A stretch of 7,948 nt of DNA from Hydrogenophaga sp. (GTDB lineage Bacteria > Pseudomonadota > Gammaproteobacteria > Burkholderiales > Burkholderiaceae_C). The number at the start of each line of letters is the position of its first letter. The stretch's first letter is position 1. A program made the translations under genes and the position numbers. Positions 1 to 5,599 of the stretch are shown piece after piece. The stretch spans positions 1 to 7,948 of the forward strand of contig JAGXRS010000133.1 of the NCBI GenBank assembly GCA_018335615.1. The letters run 5' to 3'. Under the pieces are notes generated by a model, which saw nothing but the letters and a program-made list of their open reading frames with translations, did no database searches and was not told the DNA's origin.

Positions 1-18
1 CCCGTCTCCCATGCATGC

Positions 19-38
19 CAGGCGTTGGACAACGCCTG
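19..38. repeat. 8-bp perfect inverted repeat (hairpin)
   Basis: CAGGCGTT (19-26) and AACGCCTG (31-38) are perfect reverse complements around a GGAC loop. No T-run follows on the plus strand, so it is not a textbook terminator for plus-strand transcription. It could be the remains of a terminator of a gene left of the window, or a small intergenic repeat. No coding region is supported in 1-284. Confidence 0.4.
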
Positions 39-134
39 TCCCACCATGACCAAAGGCCATCTTGATAGCCCTTCATGCAACAAGCACCATCGTTGCGTAA
101 TAACGGTAACCAGTTGATTCTGAATAAGCGCCGA

Positions 135-164
135 TTCACTGAAATGATGAGCATTTCATATTAG
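135..164 (+). promoter_or_regulatory. weak sigma-70-like promoter candidate enclosing an inverted repeat, upstream of ugd
   Basis: A TTCACT (135-140) and a TATTAG (159-164) each match 4 of 6 bases of the -35 and -10 consensus, 18 nt apart. A perfect 7-bp inverted repeat, TGAAATG (140-146) and CATTTCA (152-158), lies between them, as an operator might. A second small hairpin follows (GGGCA 170-174 with TGCCC 178-182). The promoter call is weak. The inverted repeats are directly visible; an operator role is inference. Confidence 0.2.
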
Positions 165-284
165 CCACTGGGCAGAATGCCCTGCGCCGGAGCCACTGTT
201 GGCCTGGTGCGCGACGCGGTCATGCGTGTCGGCGCTCTCAGCACATAGCGCTCTTTCAACCAGCATTCGTCAGGCAGGAAACAT

Positions 285-1607
285 ATGAAAGTCACAGTCG
301 TTGGTTCGGGTTACGTGGGTTTGGTCAGCGGGGCCTGCCTGGCCGAGGTGGGCAATGATGTGCTCTGCCTCGACGTGGATGCCGAGAAGATCCGCATCCT
401 GGAAGCGGGTGGCATCCCCATCTTCGAGCCCGGCCTGCAGGAGATGGTGCAGCGCAACGTGGCGGCGGGGCGGCTGCGCTTCACCACCGACGTGGAGCGC
501 GCCGTGCACCACGGCACCATCCAGTTCATTGCCGTGGGCACGCCGCCCGACGAAGACGGCTCAGCCGACATGCAGTACGTGCTGGCCGCCGCGCGCAACA
601 TCGGCCGGCTCATGACCGATTACAAGGTGGTGGTGGACAAGAGCACCGTGCCGGTGGGCACCGCCGACCGGGTGAACGCGGCCATTGCCGAGGAACTGCA
701 GAAGCGCAACGTGAACACGCCCTACGCCGTGGTGTCGAACCCCGAGTTCCTGAAGGAGGGCGCGGCGGTGGAGGACTTCATGCGCCCGGACCGCATCATC
801 GTGGGCGCCAGCGACGAGCAGGCGATCCTGCTCATGCGCGCGCTGTACGCCCCGTTCCAGCGCAACCGCGAGCGCCTGGTGATCACCGACGTGCGCAGCG
901 CCGAGCTCACCAAGTACGCTGCCAACGCCATGCTGGCCACGCGCATCAGCTTCATGAACGAGCTGGCCAACCTGGCCGAAGCCCTGGGTGCCGACATCGA
1001 GATGGTGCGCCAGGGCATCGGCGCCGACCCGCGCATCGGTTACCACTTTCTCTACCCCGGCTGCGGTTACGGCGGTTCCTGTTTTCCGAAGGATGTGAAG
1101 GCGCTCATCAGGACCGCTGCGGGCGAGGCCGATCTGCAGCTCAAGGTCCTCACCGCGGTGGAGGCGGCCAACACGGCGCAGAAACACGTGCTGGGCCGCA
1201 AGGTGAAGCAGCGCCTGGGCAGCGACCTGGCCGGGCGCCATTTCGCCATCTGGGGGCTGGCCTTCAAGCCCAACACCGACGACATGCGCGAGGCACCCAG
1301 CCTGGCGCTGATCGCCGACCTGCTGGCCGCAGGCGCCACCGTGACCGCGTACGACCCGGTGGCCATGGACGAAGCCCGGCGGGTGCTGGGCGAAGAGCCT
1401 CGCGTGCGTTACGCCGGCTCGCCCAATGAGGCCCTCAGCGGTGCCGATGCGCTCATCATCGTCACCGAGTGGAAGGAGTTCCGTAGTCCGGACTTCGATC
1501 TCATCAAGGCCAGTCTGAAGCAACCACTGATCGTTGACGGGCGCAATCTCTACGACCCGAAGCTGGTTCGCGGCATGGGCCTTGAATACCTCGCCATCGG
1601 CCGCTGA
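285..1607 (+). CDS. ugd: UDP-glucose 6-dehydrogenase
   Basis: This cytoplasmic enzyme oxidises UDP-glucose to UDP-glucuronate with two NAD+, supplying precursor for acidic exopolysaccharides. The 440 residues are the normal length for the family. Visible motifs in order are the N-terminal Rossmann loop GSGYVGL (7-13), GTPPDEDGSAD (85-95), STVPVGT (120-126), NPEFLKEG (152-159), the central helix TKYAANA (209-215), the active-site stretch GCGYGGSCFPKD (259-270) with catalytic Cys266, and the C-terminal GLAFKPNTDDMRE (324-336). The ATG at 285 has a purine-rich AGGA (276-279) five bases upstream and begins directly with the NAD-binding strand MKVTVVG, so the start is secure. A terminator follows the stop within 7 nt, which separates it from the next gene. 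The exosortase-locus setting fits a role in exopolysaccharide synthesis. Paralogues called rkpK or tuaD would look the same. Confidence 0.96.
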   Translation: MKVTVVGSGYVGLVSGACLAEVGNDVLCLDVDAEKIRILEAGGIPIFEPGLQEMVQRNVAAGRLRFTTDVERAVHHGTIQFIAVGTPPDEDGSADMQYVLAAARNIGRLMTDYKVVVDKSTVPVGTADRVNAAIAEELQKRNVNTPYAVVSNPEFLKEGAAVEDFMRPDRIIVGASDEQAILLMRALYAPFQRNRERLVITDVRSAELTKYAANAMLATRISFMNELANLAEALGADIEMVRQGIGADPRIGYHFLYPGCGYGGSCFPKDVKALIRTAAGEADLQLKVLTAVEAANTAQKHVLGRKVKQRLGSDLAGRHFAIWGLAFKPNTDDMREAPSLALIADLLAAGATVTAYDPVAMDEARRVLGEEPRVRYAGSPNEALSGADALIIVTEWKEFRSPDFDLIKASLKQPLIVDGRNLYDPKLVRGMGLEYLAIGR

Positions 1608-1613
1608 ACGTGC

Positions 1614-1632
1614 GCGCCTGCGGGCGCTTTTT
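1614..1632 (+). terminator. intrinsic terminator after ugd
   Basis: GCGCC (1614-1618), loop TGCG and GGCGC (1623-1627) form a 5-bp all-GC stem followed at once by TTTTT (1628-1632), beginning 7 nt after the ugd stop. The form is common in GC-rich betaproteobacteria. It sits just before the next gene's ATG at 1643, so it may act as a partial terminator or attenuator. It also argues against a start at the GTG at 1610, which would place the hairpin inside a coding region. Confidence 0.7.
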
Positions 1633-1642
1633 CGTGCCCTCC

Positions 1643-2644
1643 ATGTCCACCGACCTTTTTCAGACGCCCGCGTGGTTCGACAACCTGCGGGCCACGGGCT
1701 TCGTTGAGCCTCCGGTGGTGCATTCGGTGGCGCTGATCGCGGCTGACGCCATCGAAGCCGATCCCGCCCGGTTGCTGCTGATGCCCCGGGACGGCGGGCG
1801 CGCGCTCGGTGCGCTGAGCAATTACTACAGCTGCCTCTACGGCCCCGTTGGCCGTCCGGAAACCCTGGACGAGATGAACCTCGTGCGCTGGCGCGATGCC
1901 GCCCGTGCCATTCGCGGTTTGCCGGGCAGCTCGGTCTTGCACCTGCAGCCGCTCGATGCCGAGGCCCCGTGGCTCGGCCCGCTGGAGGAGGCGCTGCAAG
2001 CATCGGGTTACCAGACCGACCGCTACTTCTGTTTCGGCAACTGGTACCAGCCAGTGGCGGCCGGGGGGTTCCACGCCTACTGGGCCGCTCGTCCGTCTGC
2101 CTTGCGTCACAGCGTGGAGCGGGGGCGTCGGCGCCTGGACAAGACGGGGAGCTGGCACATCGAGATCGTGCAGGACGACGCTGCCCGCGTGGAGACCGCC
2201 ATCTCGGCCTACGAGGTCGTTTACGCCAGCAGCTGGAAGCCGGCCGAGCCCTGTCCGGCGTTCATGCCGGGGCTGATCCGCGCGGCGGCGCAACAAGGCT
2301 GGTTGCGACTGGGGGTGTTGTGGCTCGACGGTCAGCCGGTGGCCGCGCAGGTGTGGCTGGTGGCCGCTGGGAAAGCCAACATCTACAAGCTGGCCTATGT
2401 CCGGGGGCGAGAAAAGCTCTCGGCTGGTTCGGTGCTCACCACGGCCCTCATGCAGCACGTGCTCGACACCGATGGCGTGCACGAGGTGGACTACCTCAGT
2501 GGCGACGACCCGTACAAGGCCGACTGGATGGCGCACCGCCGTGAGCGCGTGGGCCTGGTCGCATTTGATCTGCGCCGATGGCGCGGGGTGGGTGCAGCGG
2601 TCCGGCACACGGCCGGGCGGCTGCTGAAACGTTTGCGGGCTTGA
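1643..2644 (+). CDS. FemAB/BioF2-like GNAT-family acyltransferase
   Basis: The 333-residue protein is recognised as a GNAT-fold protein of the Acetyltransf_6 (BioF2-like, FemAB-related) type. The C-terminal half is diagnostic: RLGVLWLDGQPVAAQVWLV (222-240), NIYKLAYVRG (246-255), the helix LSAGSVLTTALMQHVL (259-274), then DYLSGDDPYKADWMAHRRER (283-302), where this family typically has a G-D..YK..W....RER motif. An N-terminal LSNYYSCLYGPV (58-69) also looks familial. Such proteins transfer acyl or aminoacyl groups to sugars, peptides or lipids and are frequent in polysaccharide and exosortase loci; the substrate cannot be read here. There is no signal peptide or membrane segment, so it is probably cytoplasmic. 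The start is uncertain. ATG 1643 is chosen because an in-frame GTG at 1610 would include the terminator stem, but neither has a clear ribosome binding site. It is not obviously the dedicated FemAB family of XrtA loci. Confidence 0.8.
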   Translation: MSTDLFQTPAWFDNLRATGFVEPPVVHSVALIAADAIEADPARLLLMPRDGGRALGALSNYYSCLYGPVGRPETLDEMNLVRWRDAARAIRGLPGSSVLHLQPLDAEAPWLGPLEEALQASGYQTDRYFCFGNWYQPVAAGGFHAYWAARPSALRHSVERGRRRLDKTGSWHIEIVQDDAARVETAISAYEVVYASSWKPAEPCPAFMPGLIRAAAQQGWLRLGVLWLDGQPVAAQVWLVAAGKANIYKLAYVRGREKLSAGSVLTTALMQHVLDTDGVHEVDYLSGDDPYKADWMAHRRERVGLVAFDLRRWRGVGAAVRHTAGRLLKRLRA

Positions 2645-3280
2645 GCGTTTTCGGGTCCGCGCGACAGGCTCTGCGCTCCCGTACCCGCCGCCTTCGCCCT
2701 TGCCGTGCCGATGCAGCGACGGGCAGTAAACAGCTTCAGGCCAGGGTTCAACCGCATTGGCTTACGCCAAACTGAATTTTCATTCTCCTGGCCCTCTTCA
2801 AAGGCGCCATCCGATCAGTGGAGTTGATTGCATGATTAGCGGTGGAAATATCCCGTACCTCTCTCGCCGAGGGCTATCGCAGCACGTGATTTTTTGTATT
2901 AGACGCGTCATTTCCCGTGGCTGCATTTTCTGTGGTCCTGTTTCTTCCTGTCGCATGTGGGTGCAATCGGGCCATGCCCGCCACGGGTGAAGCCAGCTGA
3001 ACACTTCTGTGTGCAGGGTTCTCGCATGTTGTAAGCGGGTACACCTGCTCACATTCGGCGCCGCGTCGGCCGAATGACCGGTTCGGCCGTACACGCAATG
3101 TTACGGGTACCGGGCTGCCTTCGCTGATGATCGCTCTCGGCCGAACAAAAGCAACGTCCGGCGCAACAGGCTCTCGGCACCCTGTTACCAACAAAGAGCC
3201 GAATTCACTCTTGTATTGATTAAGCTGGGTCCAGCGTCCCTGTGGCATGCCTTGGTCAATCGAACACTCTGAGCCCCGAC
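2645..3280. other. 636-nt intergenic region without a convincing gene
   Basis: No reading frame here shows recognisable protein motifs. The short open frames on both strands are rich in Arg, Cys, Ser and Pro and look like chance translations. Base use is visibly more AT-rich than in the flanking genes, with a T6 run at 2890-2895 and AT-rich 3201-3223. Small dyads occur at 2757-2770 (TTGGC/GCCAA), 2968-2980 (CGGGC/GCCCG) and 3034-3049 (AGCGGGT/ACCTGCT, one mismatch). The right part holds the GCCGAA(T/C) cluster described separately. It is probably a long leader or regulatory region for the acyltransferase gene, possibly with a small RNA; no clear sigma-70 promoter was found. Confidence 0.5.
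3053..3204. promoter_or_regulatory. cluster of five GCCGAA(T/C) heptamers with overlapping inverted repeats
   Basis: The heptamer GCCGAAY occurs five times in 152 nt. On the plus strand it is at 3069-3075, 3140-3146 and 3198-3204. On the minus strand it is at 3053-3059 and 3081-3087. Paired copies make perfect inverted repeats: 3052-3059 with 3069-3076 (8 bp), 3067-3074 with 3082-3089 (8 bp), and 3081-3089 with 3138-3146 (9 bp). Several copies extend to the palindrome TCGGCCGA (3066-3073, 3137-3144). The cluster lies 77-228 nt upstream of the acyltransferase ATG. It could be an operator array for a DNA-binding regulator or a leader RNA with alternative folds. The repeats are seen; the function is inference. 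Confidence 0.5.
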
Positions 3281-3970
3281 ATGAGCCAACTATTGCTTGA
3301 ACAGACAGAATTCTCCACCTGTTTTGCAGGTCGTGAAGTGAAGCCTGGACGCGACACCCAATTGATGCGCCGCGTGTACCAGTTTCGATATGAGGTGTAT
3401 TGCAACGAATGCGGTTTTCTGGATGGACAGGATTACCCCGATCAGATAGAGACCGATGAGCACGACGCGGGCTCTTCCCATTTTGCCTCATTCAATCAGC
3501 AGGAAGAATTGGCCGGTTATGTGCGGCTCGTGCGCCCGGATGCGATTCAGACCTTTCCTTTCCAGAACCACTGTGTCACTTTGCTCAACGGTGTTGAACT
3601 GCCGCCAGCGGCGAAGTCGGCAGAGATCAGCCGGCTGATGGTGCGCCAGGATTACCGTCGGCGCCAGCCCAGTCGCCAGGAGCTGCTCGACGATTCCCCT
3701 CAGATTCTGTTGAGCCTGTACCGCCAGATGTATGAATACAGCCTGAAGGGCGGCATTCGCTACTGGTACGCCGCCATGGAGCGGTCATTGGCCCGCGCCT
3801 TGACCCGCATGGGCTTCTCCTTCCGCCAGATTGGCCCGGCCACCGACTATTACGGTCCGGTGGCGCCGTATGTGGCCGATCTGCGCGAACTGGAAGCGCG
3901 ACTGGCCGAATTGAATCCAGCTTTATTGGCCTGGATGCGGAGTTCGCTGGCCGATACGGTGCAGGCATGA
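3281..3970 (+). CDS. PEP-CTERM/exosortase system-associated acyltransferase (LuxI-like GNAT fold)
   Basis: The 229-residue protein belongs to the putative acyltransferase family found only beside PEP-CTERM/exosortase systems, distantly related to acyl-homoserine-lactone synthases. Visible LuxI-like features are the N-terminal RRVYQFRYEVYCNECGFL (30-47), where LuxI proteins have the R..F...W core; the acidic ETDEHD stretch (57-62) with the phenylalanine strand HFASF after it; GYVRLVRP (79-86), matching the G..R strand; and AEISRLMV (114-121), matching the conserved E-x-x-R. The C-terminal half (YRQMYEYSLKGGIRYWYAAM and LARALTRMGF) is the usual acyl-CoA-binding part. The natural product is unknown for the family. 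ATG 3281 is preferred over an in-frame GTG at 3242, which would add a 13-residue extension without family character; neither has a strong ribosome binding site. The next gene follows by 10 nt, so the two are co-transcribed. Confidence 0.87.
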   Translation: MSQLLLEQTEFSTCFAGREVKPGRDTQLMRRVYQFRYEVYCNECGFLDGQDYPDQIETDEHDAGSSHFASFNQQEELAGYVRLVRPDAIQTFPFQNHCVTLLNGVELPPAAKSAEISRLMVRQDYRRRQPSRQELLDDSPQILLSLYRQMYEYSLKGGIRYWYAAMERSLARALTRMGFSFRQIGPATDYYGPVAPYVADLRELEARLAELNPALLAWMRSSLADTVQA

Positions 3971-3988
3971 GTTTGCAGGGATGAGCCT
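3961..3988 (+). repeat. 14-nt imperfect tandem duplication at a gene junction
   Basis: GCAGGCATGAGTTT (3961-3974) and GCAGGGATGAGCCT (3975-3988) agree at 11 of 14 positions and are directly adjacent. Each copy carries GCAGG-N-ATGAG. The first ATG (3967) overlaps the upstream stop as ATGA and opens a five-codon minicistron (M-S-L-Q-G). Its TGA (3982-3984) overlaps the second ATG (3981), again as ATGA. The second copy is the start used by the downstream gene. It looks like a small duplication that moved a translationally coupled start by 14 nt. Confidence 0.6.
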
Positions 3989-5429
3989 GTTGTCGCATCT
4001 GCCCGCGGGCGCGGTGAGGCGCTTGCGGCGCTGGATGCTCGCCCAGGGGCGCAAGGCCGACCCGCTGCGCCTGCTCTCGATTTCCCGGGAGCGCGCCACG
4101 CGCGTGGCCCGATGGGCTGCTCAAAGCAGCCCGGCGTATCGGCAATTGCTGGAAGAACAAGGGCTGGATCCCGGTCGGGTGGGGCCTTCCACCCCCTGGC
4201 AGCAATTGCCGGTGTTGACCAAAACCAATACCTTTGGGCGGTTTCCGGTCGAATCGTTGTCCCGGCCGCTGCCACCGTCGGATCTGGCCGATGTGCTGAC
4301 GAGTTCGGGCCGCGGCGGGCGCAGCTTTGGCTTTCGACTGACCGCCCGGGAGCAGCACGAAGAGGCCTGGTTCGACATCGACCTCGGTCTTCAAGACGTG
4401 TTTGGCGTCGATGAAAAGCCCACGCTGTTGGTGAACTGCCTGCCCATGGGCGTGGTGTTCCCCTCCCGCGCGGTCACCGTGGCCAATGTAAGCGTGCGCG
4501 AAGACATGGCCTGTTCCATCTTGCGCGACATCGGGCCCCGCTTTGCGCAGACGCTGGTCTGTACCGATCCACTGTTTGTGCGGGCGCTGCTGGAGGAAGG
4601 GCGGGCCGCCGGAGTCGACTGGGCGGCGCTCAACACCAGTGTGATCGTGGGAGAAGAGGTGCTGGTGGAAGCCCAGCGCGACCACATCGCCGCCCACATG
4701 GGCATCGCCATCGACGCACCAGCAGAAGACGTTGCCAGCCGCCTCGTGGGGAGTTCGTATGGGGTGGGTGAACTGGGTTTGAATCTGCTGTTCGAGACGC
4801 GCGACACCATCCGCATACGGCGCGCCCTGCGCGATCAGCCGGCGTTGGCCGCGTGGCTGTGTGGCCCGTCGAATGGCGCCGCGCTGCCATCCCTTTTCTG
4901 CTTCAACCCGCTGCGCTGCTTTCTGGAGGTGCTCGACCCCGACGCCGACGGCTACGGTGAACTGTGCGTGACCTTGCTGGACCGGCACGCGGTCATTCCG
5001 TTGCCCCGATACGCCACTGGGGACCTGGCCCGAATACTGAGCGCGGCCGACGCGCAGCAGGTCGCTCGCATGGCTGGGGCGGCGGTGCCATGGTTACCGG
5101 TGGTGGCGCTCAAAGGCCGGTTGAAAGACCGGCAGCCGGGCCTGCCGTCGGTGGAGAGCCTCAAGGAATTGCTCTACCAGGACCACCATCTGGCCGACCA
5201 GCTCACCGGGGCGTTCCGTCTGAGTACCGGTACAGACGGTGTGGCCCAGGTCACGCTGCAAGCCGGCAGTGAGTCCGCGGCCGCCGATCCGGGTCTCGCG
5301 GCGCGCGTCACCGCCCTGGCCGCACGGCACGGCATGGGCGATCTGACCGTCCACGTCGTGGGACCGGCCGATTTCCCCTGGCGCCCCCGCCTGGATTACG
5401 AACGAAAGTTTTCCTATCTGGAGACATGA
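3981..5429 (+). CDS. PaaK/CapK-type adenylate-forming enzyme, function unknown
   Basis: The 482 residues have the layout of phenylacetate-CoA-ligase-like (PaaK/CapK) members of the acyl-adenylate-forming superfamily. In order: an N-terminal helical part with WAAQSSPAYRQLL (45-57) and LPVLTKTNTFGRFP (76-89), as in PaaK relatives; an A3-like loop TSSGRGGRSFGF (107-118); an A5-like SYGVGELG (259-266); an A7-like YATGDLAR (344-351); an A8-like LKGRLKDR (377-384); and a C-terminal RKFSYL (475-480), resembling the GKF.. end of CapK proteins with a possible active lysine (Lys476). The A3 loop departs from the usual S-G-T-T-G-x-P form, so activity and acyl substrate are open. There is no signal peptide. 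Downstream of the LuxI-like acyltransferase by 10 nt, it may activate the acyl group that enzyme transfers. The start lies in a tandem duplication with a GCAGG too close to the ATG for a normal ribosome binding site, which suggests termination-reinitiation. Confidence 0.75.
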   Translation: MSLLSHLPAGAVRRLRRWMLAQGRKADPLRLLSISRERATRVARWAAQSSPAYRQLLEEQGLDPGRVGPSTPWQQLPVLTKTNTFGRFPVESLSRPLPPSDLADVLTSSGRGGRSFGFRLTAREQHEEAWFDIDLGLQDVFGVDEKPTLLVNCLPMGVVFPSRAVTVANVSVREDMACSILRDIGPRFAQTLVCTDPLFVRALLEEGRAAGVDWAALNTSVIVGEEVLVEAQRDHIAAHMGIAIDAPAEDVASRLVGSSYGVGELGLNLLFETRDTIRIRRALRDQPALAAWLCGPSNGAALPSLFCFNPLRCFLEVLDPDADGYGELCVTLLDRHAVIPLPRYATGDLARILSAADAQQVARMAGAAVPWLPVVALKGRLKDRQPGLPSVESLKELLYQDHHLADQLTGAFRLSTGTDGVAQVTLQAGSESAAADPGLAARVTALAARHGMGDLTVHVVGPADFPWRPRLDYERKFSYLET

Positions 5430-5530
5430 CGCGTGTTGCATTGTCGAGATGCTTTACACCGTTTTGATGGCAGCAATTGGATACATTTGCAATTCGTTTG
5501 ATTTCAATGGCTTAGGTGAATTTCGACAGG

Positions 5531-5547
5531 CTGGCATGGATGCTGCC
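5531..5547 (+). promoter_or_regulatory. sigma-54 (RpoN) promoter of the PEP-CTERM gene
   Basis: CTGGCATG-GATG-CTGCC matches the consensus YTGGCACG-N4-TTGCW, with GG at 5533-5534 (-24), GC at 5545-5546 (-12) and exactly 10 nt between them. Mismatches are T for C in CACG, C for T before TGC, and the last base. Transcription would begin near 5558, giving a leader of about 42 nt that carries the strong ribosome binding site. RpoN-dependent expression of PEP-CTERM genes under PrsK/PrsR is known in other bacteria, which supports the call. A direct repeat GCAATT (5473-5478, 5489-5494) lies upstream, where an enhancer-binding protein could act; that part is weak. Confidence 0.7.
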
Positions 5548-5587
5548 TTAGATTGATCGGCAGGCGATGTGCCTCCTCATCCCATCT

Positions 5588-5594
5588 AAAGGAG
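5588..5594 (+). promoter_or_regulatory. strong ribosome binding site fixing the PEP-CTERM start
   Basis: AAAGGAG lies five bases before the ATG at 5600. This selects that codon over an in-frame ATG at 5567, which would add 11 residues in front of the signal peptide and has no comparable site. It is the best Shine-Dalgarno sequence in the window, consistent with a highly expressed secreted protein. Confidence 0.85.
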
Positions 5595-5599
5595 TTTCC

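Noticed and set aside
561..2003. 480-residue minus-strand open frame antisense to ugd and the GNAT gene
   Set aside because: It is Arg/His/Gly-rich without motifs and mirrors two well-supported plus-strand genes; long antisense frames are expected in GC-rich DNA.
2757..2770. TTGGC/GCCAA hairpin as a terminator for the GNAT gene
   Set aside because: The stem is short, 113 nt past the stop, and the nearest T-run is several bases away.
2757..2990. 77-residue plus-strand frame in the intergenic region
   Set aside because: There is no ribosome binding site, its composition is odd (Cys, Ser and Arg rich), and it has no recognisable motif.
2874..3491. 205-residue minus-strand frame across the intergenic region and the acyltransferase start
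   Set aside because: It overlaps the conserved N-terminus of the acyltransferase and reads as random Arg/Ser/Gly-rich sequence.
3627..4988. 453-residue minus-strand open frame
   Set aside because: It is antisense to the acyltransferase and PaaK-like genes and has low-complexity composition with no family signal.
5477..5493. second sigma-54-like element (TTGG to TTTGC) upstream of the PEP-CTERM gene
   Set aside because: Only 8 nt separate GG from GC, not the required 10, and the site is far from the start codon; the 5531-5547 element fits better.
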